Origin: Pyronema omphalodes
Lineage: Eukaryota; Ascomycota; Pezizomycetes; Pezizales; Pyronemataceae
Assembly: GCA_024516155.1 (NCBI GenBank)
Contig: JAJJXM010000020.1
Coordinates: forward strand, 310,001-374,000
Reading direction: 5' to 3'
Length of the DNA stretch: 64,000 bases
The notes beneath the pieces were generated by a model. It did not search any database. It was not told where the DNA came from and worked only from the letters and a program-made list of their open reading frames with translations. Positions 46,012 through 58,871 of this stretch are shown piece by piece. The translations under genes and the position numbers were made by a program. Numbering within the stretch: position 1 is the stretch's first letter; each line of letters opens with the position of its first letter.

Positions 46012-47642
46012 ATGTCTGCTTCTACGCCCAATAGTCCTCCGCGACGCTTACGAGACTTTGTACACTCCCTCCCCTTCCGCAGTCGTCGGCATTCGGTATC
46101 ATCCGCTGCAGCTTCAAATTCAGAGCCAGTAGTAGTAGGCTCAGATAACGATGGTTATAACAGTCGCGAAGTTAAAGGTGGTCCAGTAAAGCGAACAGTA
46201 CGAAAGCTAATGAGAAGAGCTTCATTATCTTTTCGACCTGGGGAAAAGAGCTCATTTGTTGTTACAGGACGACGAGGAAGAAGCAGGACATTGATGGGCG
46301 ACGGCGAGAGTGGTATTGTTTTGGACGATAAAGACGAAGGCGATAGTTATTACGCAGAAATGGCAAAGAAAGTCGGTGAGTATTTGCAGTAGGAATAACT
46401 GGAACTCGACTTGTACTGACAATCTACAGACCCCGTTGCAGTCCTCCCGACCGAAATTACAGCTCAAATCCTTAGTTACCTAGACCATGTGTCTCTCGTC
46501 CAGTGCGAATCGGTATCGCGACGCTGGCGGGAAGCTGCCGCAAACCGTCATGTCTGGCGACAAGTCTTCCGTAACGAACACGGCCCCTGGGAATCTCGTC
46601 CCGGAAAGAACTGGAAACAAATGTTCCAAGTCAACCACGCACTACATGCTAGTTGGAATCGGCATGATATGAATATTAAATACCTCAAAGGCCACCTCGA
46701 CGCCGTCTACTGTGTTCAGTTTGACGAGTGAGTGTTTACAAAGTTCGTCCTTCGAAGCTCCCTAGCTAATAAAGAAATAGACATAAAGTCATCACTGGCT
46801 CCCGCGACCGCACAATCCGTGTCTGGGACATCAAAACTGGTGAATGCCAGCGTGTTCTAAAAGCTCCCGACGACGGTTCCGAATCCCACGCAAACGAATA
46901 CCACACAGCCTCCGTTCTTTGTCTCCAGTTTGATGACCAAATTCTCGTCACTGGATCTTCCGATAACAGCGTCATCGTCTGGTCGCTGCCATCCTACAAA
47001 CCCATCAGTCGACTCCTCGCCCACCGCGCCGGTGTTTTAGATGTATGTTTCGACGATAAACGTATTATTTCTTGCAGCAAGGATACAACTATTTGTATCT
47101 GGGACCGACACACTAGAAAGCTTTTGAGACAGCTTAAAGGACACCGAGGACCCGTAAACGCTGTTGCAGTACGCAATAACCAAATTGTCTCAGCATCAGG
47201 AGACGCCCTAGTAAAGCTCTGGGATATTGAGACCGGTGAATGCTTAAAGGAATTTAAGGGTCATCACCGAGGTCTAGCCTGTGTCCAATTTTCCGAAGAT
47301 GCAAAAACCATCGTAAGTGGAGGAAACGACCAAGATATCAGGATTTGGGATGCGAAAACTGGAGAATGTCTTCGCACTCTAAGTGGACATAAGGATCTGG
47401 TACGAACTCTACATTTGGATTGTCTAAATAGGAGAATCATCTCGGGGTCTTATGATGCGACGGTAAAGGTTTGGCATCTGGATACCGGGAAAAAGTTGTT
47501 GGATATTACTCAGTATCATTCGACTTGGATTCTGGCGGCTAAGGCGGATTATAAACGGATTGTCTCGACTAGTCAGGATGCTAGAACTCTTGTGCTGGAT
47601 TTTTCGGCTAAGATTAAAGGGATTGAGGTGTTGGAACAGTAG
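46012..47642 (+). CDS. F-box/WD40-repeat protein (SCF substrate receptor)
   Basis: Three exons: 46012-46375, 46430-46727, 46781-47642, giving 508 codons (507 residues). ATG 46012 is in good context; no earlier in-frame ATG exists. The basic, Ser-rich N-terminus (RRLRDFVHSLPFRSRRHSVS) is followed by an F-box from about residue 123: LPTEITAQILSYLDHVSLVQ, then CESVSRRWREAA. Seven WD40 repeats fill the rest, with clear GH..WD signatures such as GSRDRTIRVWDIKTGE and GGNDQDIRIWDAKTGE. The architecture is that of Met30/beta-TrCP/Cdc4-type receptors, which recruit phosphorylated substrates to Skp1-Cul1-Rbx1. It is shorter than Neurospora FWD-1, so I give no symbol. Introns are 53-54 nt with GTGAGT donors. 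Confidence 0.92.
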
Positions 47643-49188
47643 GTTTTAGGACCTTTGGTGAAAGTGATGTGGTTTGAAGGAGGGGAGGAATAGGTGGTGC
47701 GTTATGGTGGTGGTAGTGGTAGTGCGAAGGAAGTTGCCAAGGAGTGAGGGGATGAAGTCAGGTCAACATCAGCATCAAGTTCAGGTTCAGAGAAACTTGA
47801 ATTTGTAAAGGCAAGGGAAGGCGATGTGAAGCTAAACAAAGCTAGCAAGAAGTGGTGAAGTGATAAGTCGTGGAGTGGTACAGTGGTCAAGTCGTAGTGT
47901 TACGCCTCTCTTTTGTAAGGGGGGGTTCCGGTTCTCGTTGTTTGTTTCTTTCTGGTATCTTATTTGTTTTTTGTTCCTTTCTCTCTTTTCTTTTCCTTTT
48001 TCTTTTGTCTTGATTTTTTTTTAGGGCGGGGTCTCTCATTGCTTTGCGTCGGCTTGCTTAGAGCGCGGTTTTTTCCTTTTTTTGTTTTTTTTTCTTGGTT
48101 ATTATTATTTGATTTTTACTGTTGTTATTATTTGTTTTTACTGTTGTTACTCATACATTCATATATTTATTCATCCATTGTTTGCGGATTGCGTTTGTGG
48201 CTTTGTGTTACTTTGCGTTACCTTGCGTTGTGGTTTTTGTGGTTTTTTATATTCTTTTTCTATTGTTCTATTAATTTTTATTTTTTAAATTTTCTATTTT
48301 CTATCTTCTATTTTTTTTTTCGTGCGAGTATGTGGTTGATAGTCTTTGATTTGATTAATGGCAATGGTTATTGATTACTAGTCAATAGTCACTAGTCACT
48401 ATGGTGTCATTTATTGTTGATTACTGGCCATTACTCGTTTGTTTTTCGTTGTTCATAAATCATTACTTGCTGGGTACTGGTTGTTGATCGCTGGTTCCTG
48501 GATCTTTTTACACTGTTTTTCTGGCTGTGTGTTGATGTTTCTGTTTCTGTTTCGGGTTGGGAGATTTTCCTTCTTCTTTTTATGGATTTGATAATCCTGT
48601 CACTTGACTATTTGTTTTCTTGTTTTCCTTTTGTCCTTTGTATTTTCTTCTTTTGTTTTCTTCTTTTGTTGGAAGTTGGAAGTAAATCGTTATAAGAAAT
48701 CGTTATAAGAAATCGTTATAAGAAATCGTTATAAGAAATCGTTATAAGAAATCGTTATTATTATTACTCATTACTCATTACTCATTACTCATTACTCATT
48801 ACTCATTACTCATTACTCATTCTCATTCTCATTCTCATTCTCATTCTCATTCTCATTCTCATCCTTATTCTCATTCTCATTCCTATTTCTTATCCTTATC
48901 CTCATCCTTATCCTTATTCTTATTCTTCCACTTCCATCGAAAATAAAGTTCTTTTTTTTAGTCTATTTTTTTTTTCATAGATAAAAAGGGCTGAGAGGGC
49001 TGAAAGGGCTGAAAGGGCTGAAATCCGTTTTCGTTTGGAACTATATAAATGTACACTGTACTGTGACTGCGTACCCCGTTGATTAAGTATAGGGGTGTAT
49101 AAGTTTATGTCATTATCATATATCAAAGCCTCGGAAACTACACAGCACCCAAAGCCCCAAAGCCCCAAAGCCCCGGAAAACCTAGAAG
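47643..49188. other. 3' flank and T-rich simple-repeat DNA
   Basis: T-rich to about 48660, then a 13-bp repeat AATCGTTATAAGA at 48686-48755 (about five copies), (CATTACT)n at 48768-48820 and (CATTCT)n to about 48890. No gene. Confidence 0.5.
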
Positions 49189-49510
49189 CTACAGAAGCTA
49201 CAGAAACTATAGAAACTATAGAAACTACAGAAACTACAGAAACCACAGAAACCACAGAAACCACAGGAACTACAGGAACTATAGAAATTATAGAAATTAT
49301 AGAAATTATAGAAATTATAGAAATTATAGAAATTATAGAAATTATAGAAATTATAGAAATTATAGAAATTATAGAAATTATAGAAATTATAGAAATTATA
49401 GAAACTATAGAAACTATAGAAATTATAGAAACTATAGAAACTATAGAAATTATAGAAACTATAGAAACTATAGAAACCACAGAAGCTACTGAAGCTACAG
49501 AAACCACAGA
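49189..49510. repeat. (GAAATTATA)n 9-bp array with variant units
   Basis: About 35 nine-bp units. The centre is homogeneous (GAAATTATA) and the flanks carry GAAACTATA, GAAACCACA and GAAGCTACA variants, the pattern of an array that grew from the middle. Open in many frames. Confidence 0.95.
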
Positions 49511-50802
49511 GACTTAAGTTGAATAATATTTCCAAAAATTTACTAACGAACAGTGAGAGATGCCATTAAGAAAAGGAGTAAGTCATCCTATGCAAACACC
49601 CTAAAATTCTACAAAACGGAAGGAGCCCCTGTGACGGACTATTACGGACTATTACGGACAAAATAGCCTATTTCAGCCGTATCCAGACGCGCCGTAAATT
49701 ATATAATATGCTTCGATATGAAGTTTTATGGGTTTGGGGTTGATATAATGAATCGATGATGCGTCTGCTGCTTGCGGCTGGGGAAATGTGGGAGTCGTTG
49801 TAACTTCGGATTGCAGAACTGTAATGCTTCACCTCCTGAAGTAGTTAGCTAAACCTTTTTTTTTCAGATTTCTTTCTGTTTTTTGGGACTTTTATGTTTA
49901 CGTTTATGTTAACTTTTCTCTCTGATTTGTCACTTGCTTTCTTGCTTGGTTTATGTATTTTTGTCGTTATGGATTGAAGGTTGAAGTATATCGGAAATTT
50001 GGTCATGTCGTACATACTGGGAATTGATTATTGATTGTAGAGCATCAGTCACCGTTAGTCACCGTTAATAACCGCTATGTAATAACCGCTATGTAATCAC
50101 AATTCACAATTAACAGTTTATAAGCCTAGGTCAGAAATAATAACTTCCTCCCCAGCAGGTTCTAAAAATGCAAGATAAGGGATTGGAAATTGGAAATTAT
50201 GCTTGGCGAAGCTACAGCGAAGATACTGCGAAACTCCGGAATTCACAATATTGCAACTAACTCCAAGGCGATAGTCCAGGAAGGATGTCCACCCTAGTAT
50301 ATTCATTTTTCGATCTGGCAATACAGTACTTACTTTCTACCACCCGAATAGAAAGTCCTTAGCTAGCGCAATCGAAACTAGTACCGGCCTAGTAGTGTAC
50401 TTTCACACGTTCTCCCGCCAGTCTCCAGATGGAGCTTTCGAAAATTGGCTATGTGTTGATATGAATATATATTCCCCATACTAAATCTTTCTTGTTATAC
50501 GCCGGAGAATATTCACATTGCTACAATATGTTTGTCAACAGTGACTGGTCAAACTTTGTCAATAGCCAAATATCTTGATTCTTGAAGAAACAGACCGGCC
50601 CACGCTGAGACCGTTATCATGATTCTCAAGCCCAGCAGAAAAGGTCCACGGCAATTCGTAAATATTTATTAGGCCATGAGCATTCTGAAATGTTCCTATA
50701 AATTCTATTTCTTGCAGACGGATTTTTTTGAAATATGAATGTGCGATGCATGACGAGTGTAAGGAATTAGAGATTAGAGTTGTGGCGGGCGTTGTCTGAA
50801 AA
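49511..50802. other. Intergenic, no gene seen
   Basis: Small repeats (ACGGACTATT near 49632, AACCGCTATGTAAT near 50070). No coding motif. Confidence 0.4.
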
Positions 50803-51018
50803 GGTGCTTGGTGAAGAATATTCAAATTTCTGATACCCTGGAAACCATGGATAGCCTTGTATACACGCTTCAGAGTAAAGACAGATTGGACCAAGCCGAA
50901 AAGTTAAAGAGAAAGGATCTCGAGATCTGCATAGTCGTCTTTGGTGAAGACCGCTCAGATAGATTAAGGGCTATGAATAGCCTTACAGACCTCCCAGTCG
51001 CGCAAACCAGTGCAAAAT
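50803..51018 (+). pseudogene. Relic of a TPR-repeat (kinesin-light-chain-like) gene
   Basis: Reads VLGEEYSNF, then after a one-base shift SDTLETMDSLVYTLQSKDRL, DQAEKLKRKDLEICIVVFGE and DRSDRLRAMNSL. This matches the well-known fungal TPR_10/12 pattern, in which units of about 42 residues read roughly (V)LGxEHxDTLxxMxxLA.. xxxxEAExLxRxxLE. Only about 1.5 repeats remain, with no start, no upstream domain and an internal frameshift, so it is a fragment. Such TPR blocks are commonly the C-terminus of fungal NLR-like proteins. Confidence 0.55.
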
Positions 51019-51543
51019 GACGGCCGAAACGGACTTTACGGACTGTTGGAATACTGGCAGGCTCGGCCACCGATGGGTTAAAACGAGGTTGAATACATTA
51101 TTTATTCCTGCATGCACTGGTTCCCCATGCTGTTAAACTGGTTTGTATTTATGGAGTCCGTTTAATCGTTGCACTGCAGTTACCTGGTTCTATGGACCCC
51201 TCAAAACCGAACCAACTGCGTATCCGGGACACCAAAACTGTATCAACTGTGAATTGTTAGTTTAGTTTACCTGGTTCACAATTTTACCCGGTAGACTGGC
51301 TATACGGTTGGGAGGTCTGTAACGAAGAGAAGAGAACGAAGAGAAGAGAACGAAGAGAGGAGAACGAAGAGAGGAGAACGAAGATAAGGGGAGGAAGGAG
51401 AAGAACGAAGATAAGGGGAGGAAGGAGAAGAAGCGAGAAGGGAGCGGCGAGTAATTCTAAAAAAAAAAGAGGAGAGTAGAAGGCAGGAGGAGAGGATGGA
51501 AAAGAGCAAGTAGGTCCCCAAGGGTGCCGATGAGAAGCAAAAC
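51019..51543. other. Intergenic, no gene seen
   Basis: GAAGAGA-rich stretch at 51325-51445. No coding motif. Confidence 0.4.
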
Positions 51544-51756
51544 TGTGAAAGTGCTCATGGTCAGACGTAGGACGGGCTGGCACTTGGGAGAACAAAGAGA
51601 GACAGAAAGATAGAAATGGAGATCTTAGTAAGTGACATTGGATAAAAAGCAAAGATACCATCGACGGAACAAACATAACGAGGAGATGTGCGCTAAGGCA
51701 ACATCCACCTCCACAAGCAGTCACAGCACAGAGCACGGCTCAACAGGCACTCTTCA
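51544..51756 (-). repeat. 214-bp dispersed repeat, copy 2
   Basis: Minus-strand counterpart of 41247-41460. Confidence 0.75.
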
Positions 51757-52123
51757 ATGTATTCCTTAATTAAGGTATCGTCTATTCCAAAGATTTTGTC
51801 CTCATCAGTATTTGAAGGTTTATCACAAAGCTATCGTTTCACAAGATCATTAGCATCTATTATACTTATGGGATATGATTTCTTTTGCGCTCTCGCACCT
51901 GGTAATGGAATCTTAGAGCGTATTTTTGGGTTTTTGAAAGTATATTTTGATAGTAATGATAGTGATGAAAGCGTAAATTCCAGGTTTTACATTATTTATT
52001 TTGATTCACACCCATGTTGTCTTCATTTATCTACACAGTGCCGGAAGAAGAGGCCACCCCCGATGCAAGATCAACCTTCACCTCAGTTAACCTATGGATG
52101 TTAGCCTGTCGAATAACCGAATA
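51757..52123. other. 3' flank of the C2H2-patatin gene
   Basis: No gene seen. Confidence 0.4.
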
Positions 52124-55100
52124 CTAATATTGGGCATCATACCGAAGTCCACCAAAATATAATCTTGACCACGAAGAAGCCGTTTCCCAAACCGTGTTTG
52201 TACAATCCCACCATAACTCAAAATCGACCTGGTCACCTTCACGAACATCAAAACTGCCGCCAGACTCCAATAAAGCCCAGGCCGAGCATGCCTCTGGGAG
52301 AGGTATGCAATCGGTGGAGCATTCGTAGTTTGGCTTATCTGATTCAGTCGATGAAACGCCAGCTCGGTGTACAAAAATTGACAGTCCTATTGTTACGCAT
52401 GTCTGTAGGCCGGGGTCCCCCCTTACCCCCATTGTTTCGTCTTCAGGAGCTATCAACATGTATACTAGCTCGCTTCTCCATCTACCAATAGGCACATCGA
52501 CAGCTCTACGTGGTTGAAAACGATGCTTTCTCCGTAAAATCTCTCCGCAGGGTTGATTTTCTTGATGGATTTTGAATATGAAAGCAAGATGACTGAACGA
52601 TAGCTGACTAACCGGTGATTCAATATCGAGCTGAATAGTTGGTATAATCGTGTAGTCTGTGGTTGCGGACCATAATCTCTCAGACGGAATCTCCAAAGTA
52701 ACTTCATGAGCTTGTATTTGGTAGGCCCCCAAGACCGACGGGTTGAATTTGAATCCTCTGACAGTCATAACATCAACCGGGTCGCTAAACTTCCGGACAC
52801 CATCCTCATTCGGATCTACCGCGATGTGCTTGAGCCTAGAAACACACTCCTGAAGTAGTTCTGTAGTTTTGATTTCTTTTAGGTATTCTTGTGTAGCCTT
52901 GACCATGTCCGGCATCTTCTTGTATTCAAATAGTTTGACATTCGTGGGCTGTTGAACGTTAAATCGGTAATATATGCCAGTTCCGCGAAATTTCAATTCT
53001 GCAAATTGATGGATGTGTTGGCTTGAGGTTGCCAAAGCAGCAGTGACTATGGCCGCGTCGACTTTTGCAGCCACCTGCCCCAGTATTGGAAAGTTAAGTA
53101 GACCCGTCAAAACGGCACCCTCGGCTGCCAACTCTAGACCTTGTTGCATTCCTGTTCCGATACTGATAATACATCCAATTTCAATAGCAGGAAATATTCC
53201 TTCCGCCTCTTGGATTAGATGAAAAATTGGGTTATTATGACCGAGACCTCCATCCCTAAGTATATCAGTCAATTGTAAATACCAAATCACTACCTCATAA
53301 AACTCACACAAAGTATTTTGATCCATGATTACTAGAGATATGCTGAGGCTTAAAGTAAGTTGGCGCTGCTGAAGTTGCTCGAACCGCTTCTGTAATAGTG
53401 ACATGTCTGTATATATCGTTGGGTACATAATATGAACGAAACAGCGTTGCACCCTCCGGAACGCTGGCCTTTTCCTTGTCTATGGCCACGACCAAACTTG
53501 ATGAACGTCAGAAAACGGGTGTTATATACGTGATTTTTGCCAGGGGCTCAATGCTTACACTCGACACGGCGAGGATCCTCCCATGTATTGCTGTAATAAT
53601 AACGACTCGGATCCACTTTTATTGACAAGTACTGTTTTGATAATTTTTTCGAGCTTAGACGAGCTAAACATAGTTCCCCTATTCCAAAATTTGGGATTGC
53701 TAAAGACTTCGTGCCCTAGATTATGATACAGTGTAATGCACTCGTCAACGCTTAATCGAAGTCGACCTAATAATATTGCTATGATGCTATAAAAATACGG
53801 ATTTATCATTAGTATTCTTCCTAAAAACGTCATGGCGCGATGATAGTCTTTACCCTCCAGTAGACGTTCCTGCGATGAAGTCAAAATACTCCCATGGGTA
53901 GGTTCCTTTTGGTATAGCACCATTCGTTTCAAGAGATTCCATTATTCCTTTCAAAATTACCAGGGAGGAAATGCCTCGCACACCGCCCCCATCTATCATA
54001 TGCAGATACATAAGTAAAACTATCAATGGCATCTCAATTAACTAAGGGTGGAATGCTACCTAATGATAATAATCGGAGAGGACGATGCCCGATTGAATTA
54101 ACCGACTCCAAGTATTCGTTTTCCCCTTGATGAAGATCTGCCACACTCTCCTCATAGTTAGAGTAATCATCATCCGAATAATAGTTCGCATCATCATCCG
54201 AGTCACCGTCTTCGTTGTCCTCAAAGTCACTATCTTCGGTATCCTCCAGGCTGTCGGGCCGAACGAAGAGTGAAATCTCCTCAAGATGCCGGCCCAAATG
54301 GCTTCTGAGTTGTTTTGGCGCATGTTTCTCTTGACACAAAGGGCAATTCTCTATTCCTTCGATTGCCCGTGCGCCCCTGTCCGTTAGAACTTCGAGTTGT
54401 TCCTCTGAGTTGGGCATGATTTCCTTATGATTCTCGGCGACATGCTTCAGAAACTGATTGCTCGCAGGGAATGCCGTTTTACACTTGCTGCAGAACCATT
54501 CGCGACGATGAATCTCCCTTTCATGTGCGAACCATTTGTGTCGGCTTTCGTAGAGATGGGCACTCTGTGAACAGTCTTTGAAAGTGCAAACATATGGGCG
54601 TAAATCCTGAAATACGTGCTTCCTATGGCGAAAGCAGTCATTAGCGTCTCTCAGAACTGAAACGAAAAATGTAACTCACTTCCAGGAATCACGGCTTTTG
54701 ATTTGTAGAATAACGAAACAGTACGGGCATTGAAAGGGTCCTTTGTAAAATCCAGGGGGAGGGGCGGGAACCCTAAGACTACCCGAGTTGGCTGCAGACG
54801 ATGCGTAGGACGTAGCTGAGAATCCAGCTTCCGATCGGCTATCCAGGTCGACAGGCATAGCTTCCACCACATTGATATTGGCTGGGTACACTGTGGAGGA
54901 AACAGTCGTATGCATAGATGTCGGGGTACCAGAGTAGAAATAATCTTGGCCCTCACATAATTCTGTTTCGGGTGCATCGCCGACAGAAACATGCCGACCT
55001 ACAATATTTTCATCATGTTCGTAGTTGTATTTCAGGAGCTGCCGTCGTTTGGTATTGGCTTTCCCCAATCGCTCAATGAGATACCGGTACTCCTCGCCTA

Positions 55101-55766
55101 GCTGGTGTTTATTGCTAACATAATCGACGTCGAAGGGTTCGAAATGCGACACATCGATTTTCTCCATTATTTCCAGTTTTTCTTGGCTCGCAGGGTTCTC
55201 AACGGTTATCGATAGTCGATATAAGCAAGATATGACGTTATTGATTTCTTTCATTGCTTCCTTCAAAGGTGTGGTTGAAGCAATAGCTATCATTTCGGCT
55301 TCGAATTCTGGATCATTTCGTAGCGAATAGGTAGGATCGCTTTCGTCATATAAAGCGTAACAATCCATTGTGTCGCTCACTTGTGACTTGTTATCCAGTC
55401 CCATCCCTTCGACTATTTGTTCTTCGCTCTCCGACGCAATTCTGAAAGCTGCCAGGCACAAAATGTTATCCACCGCGTATTTTGCAGACCACTATGCATG
55501 GTTTACTTACTCTCCTCCAATATATCATTAAGATCCGTCAATAGTTCTTTCACAGAAGCCTGGACTGATATTGCCTCTCGAAGTTTGTGGTCTAATGACT
55601 TCTTTCCCCTTTCATGAGCTGAAGCATTCTCGGCCCATACTTTGAGTCTTCCGAAGTCATCAATTAGCGTTGGTTGAGGGGCATTTGAAGTTTCAAAGTA
55701 TCCCAACAATTGTTGGAACAAGTTGGTTGATTCCCAGTACAAATCCGAGATTGTAATTTGCGACAT
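52124..55766 (-). CDS. C2H2 zinc-finger / patatin-like phospholipase fusion protein
   Basis: Seven exons: 55766-55511, 55448-54680, 54622-54060, 53992-53854, 53786-53559, 53496-53308, 53255-52124. They total 1092 codons in frame (1091 residues). The N-terminal ~300 residues are helical. A zinc-binding region at about 320-475 has CPYC, then KKHVFQDLRPYVCTFKDC, CSKC..H..H and CPLC..H..H. An acidic linker follows, then a patatin domain: RLLSLDGGGVRGISSL (oxyanion loop, about 526), GTSTGG (nucleophile Ser about 573) and DGGLGHNNP (catalytic Asp about 716). All catalytic elements are present, so lipid acyl hydrolase activity is predicted. The last ~375 residues match nothing I know. The join at 54059/53993 (GTAGCA donor, GATAG acceptor) recreates the canonical LSLDGGG, which supports one gene rather than two. 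The role is unknown; patatin domains also occur in fungal NLR-type immune proteins. Confidence 0.82.
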
Positions 55767-57059
55767 AGCTACTGAGAATTCCCAAGAAGATATGGTGGTG
55801 CTGACGATTGTGACGATCTAACGGTGCGGCTGTGGGGTATGTAGCTATGGCGGGGAAACCGAAAATTATCAACCGTATTTACTCCAGTGAGGCTCAAATA
55901 TAGTATGAGTTCGTTTACACGTTTGGTGTTGCGATTGGACGGCTAGTCGGCATAAACCATGCAAGGGATGCATGGTGACGACAGAAATATGAATGCCTTG
56001 AAGTAGACTGCGGCGCTGATAAATCCAGATGAATGAAGATATTCGTCGCGGCTGTTAAGCCCTTCAATCAGCTCGAAAGTGCTTTGCGATGTGTTTCTAG
56101 GTTTCTAAAAGCATATAAATAACCGAGAGAAAATCCGGCCTATTGGTTAAATCCAGAGATGATAATTCAACCCTTTAAACCCAACTGGAAGGAGCGTTCG
56201 TTTCACCTTGAAAGGCTTCCTGATCACTGCGTCCTGGGAAGGATGAAAATTGATGATTCGCGCCACGTTGAAAAAGAGAAACAGGTCAGATTCGAGATTC
56301 GGTAGCAAGAAAACGATGGAGGACGGATAAAGAGTGTTACTGCTAGGAAGTGTTATGGGGTGGATAAATGGAGCTCGGATAGAAGGGCTGAGAATGATTG
56401 ACCGACTAACAGTCATTTCCATCGGCCGGCATGGCATGCAATAGGCATTTACTTAGCAACACCCCGGACCTGAGAAGTTTATTTGAGCTATGTATACATA
56501 TCGCGGGTAATGAATTTAATGCCCACCAAAGTTGAAAGAATTTACTTGAGAATAGCCACTGTTTTACAACAAAAGAAGCAATTAATTTGGTGATTAGCGA
56601 ATCAACGAATATCTCTGGCTAGGAATTTAGTCTAAATAGTGCAGCGGGGGTCCAGCCCTAAGCTTCAACCATTTTAATCCCTGATTGATGCTCATGCTTG
56701 TGTTTTTATCAGTCGAGTCGTTTTTGAACTTTTTACCACAGTATTTTTGGAAGAATTGTTTCTGCCAAATGAGTAAAGCTACACAGCGTTCGGATTAGCT
56801 GTTCACCGAATCTTACAGTCCCAACCGTACAGCAAAAACGACACAATTGCGATCAAAAACACGATTACGGGTATGTTATCGACATTAACTGGCATTGACA
56901 ATCTCCCCTAACACATCTCGAAATAAAGTGACAAGCCATGATTCATTCCCCATGCATGGGTACAGTACATATGCAAATTTGCTCATCCTCCTTGTAGCAA
57001 TTCTTTTCCGCTTCTCTATCATTCCACATGTAATACGACCCATCCTTCTATGTCCTAGT
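55767..57059. other. Intergenic between two minus-strand genes
   Basis: Holds the promoter of the patatin gene and the 3' flank of RPT3. No gene seen. Confidence 0.4.
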
Positions 57060-58495
57060 TTACCGGTAGAAATCGAACTTGTCAGCATCATTTCCGGTCT
57101 TGACTTGGGAAGAGTATGCATCCTCAAGATCCGCCTGAATAATGTTATATCTGTTCTTTCGGACGGCACGAAGACCGGCCTCCTGCATGATAGCAGCAAT
57201 AATAGCCCCGGACAAAGGCTCGTTGCGGATAATCAAACTGTCGAGGTCAACCTCGGGAGATAGCGACATCTTGCTGGCAATTGTTGTGAAGATGAGACGA
57301 CGCTCACGGCGGTCGCGAAGGTTGGGGAATTCAATTTTACGGTCGAGACGTCCGGGACGTAGTAATGCAGGGTCAAGGGTGTCGGCACGGTTGGTTGCCA
57401 TGATGACCTAGATTAATTAGCTAAGCTGACAGGAACGAACGATAGCAAGACTGCAGTTATACACACCTTAACATTAGAGGTCTGGTCAAAACCGTCCATC
57501 TGGTTGAGAAGCTCCAAAAGAATACGCTGAACCTCACGGTCGGCACCAGTCTGGGCATCGAAACGCTTGGTGGCGATAGCGTCGATCTCGTCGATGAAGA
57601 TGATAGCAGGCGAGTTCTCACGCGCCATTCTGAAAACATCACGGACCATACGGGGCCCCTCTCCGAGATACTTTTGCACGAACTCAGATCCAACAACACG
57701 GATGAATTTAGCCGTTGTGCTGTTTGCAACTGCCTTCACCAACATGGTCTTTCCAGTTCCGGGAGGTCCGTAGAGCAGTACTCCTCGTGGCGGATCGATA
57801 CCAATCTGCTTGTAGAGGTCAAAGTGTGTTAATGGAAGCTCGACAGCTTCCCGGATTTCCTGCTTCTGCATATCCAATCCTCCAACATCACTGTACTTTA
57901 CATCGGGCTTCTCATCGTCGCCTAACATGGCAATGCTTGAGTCTGCCTCCGGAGGGAGAATGTCGACGAGTGAGTTAGAGTGTCTGTGAAGGGCGACCGA
58001 TGATGAGGGCTTGAGAAGCTCGCGATCGAGGGTAGAAAGGATTCTGACGACATAGTTGGATCCGGTGGAGCTCTGGACGATTCCGGTGCTGGTGATGTTA
58101 GCATAGAGATACTACGTCAGAGTTAAGAGAGAATGTACTTCTGGTCAATCGCCTCCATAAACTGTCCAATGACTAATGGAACACTCTGGATTCTCTTAAT
58201 CTCCTCCTGCGCCCGTACAAGCTCCCGCTTCAAACTCCGCTGCTCATCCTTGATGTATTCCTCCTGCAAACTTATGTACCTGTACCCCGAGGGTTAGCTT
58301 GTGGCTCCATCCAATGCGCCATCATAGCTGATAGCTGCGCCAAACGGACACTTACTCAAGGTGCCGCTGCAGCTTCTTGAGCTTGGCGTAGTCGTTGTCT
58401 TCGGTGTCGAAGCTGTCAATGTCGAGGGCGGAGGAGTAGGTGGGATCGGTGAAGGCGAGAGTGGAGGGACGTTTTGCGACGGCCGTGTCAGCCAT
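57060..58495 (-). CDS. RPT3: 26S proteasome regulatory ATPase Rpt3
   Basis: Four exons: 58495-58356, 58279-58139, 58088-57467, 57407-57060, giving 417 codons (416 residues), the usual Rpt3 length. The N-terminus has a coiled coil ([20 protein letters not shown]). The AAA module starts at [20 protein letters not shown]. It has Walker A GPPGTGKT (about 199), Walker [10 protein letters not shown] (about 256), [15 protein letters not shown] and the arginine-finger region [20 protein letters not shown]. The last residues DKFDFYR form an HbYX tail (F-Y-R), which docks Rpt3 into the 20S alpha ring. It unfolds substrates as part of the proteasome base. It is divergently transcribed from YTA12. Confidence 0.96.
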
Positions 58496-58871
58496 AATTG
58501 ATGGTAAATCCGGGGTGTTCTGCAGGATAAGTGTTGATTTGAAGTTTGAAATGAACGGTTCTGATGGGCGAAGGATGGAAGGATGATAGCGGGAGAGTGG
58601 TGGTTGTAGACGTGGAGAGCAGTTGCAAGCAAAGGTGAGGTCGCTTGCCCAGTCCAAGCAAGTGACGGTGCGCTCTAGACAACCCATCTTGGCGCTAGGG
58701 ATGCGGCTCGCTTTCTAAGCCGGGAGGAGCTCACATTCCGCTGAACGACATCACCGCCTCACCAAGAACAACGACTATTATATCATCGGCTTGGGCTTCA
58801 CTCTACGCCCACCTCACTCCTGCAACAAACTCTCGACAATACCGAACCAGCTCTTCTTGGGTAATACAGTA
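58496..58871. promoter_or_regulatory. Divergent promoter between RPT3 and YTA12
   Basis: 376 bp separates the two start codons, so both promoters must lie here or overlap. I see no TATA box near either start and no clear proteasome-associated control element. Confidence 0.6.

Noticed and set aside
54034..54417. Separate small acidic gene ending at 54034
   Set aside because: The stop lies in an intron; splicing at 54059/53993 joins the frame to the patatin domain.
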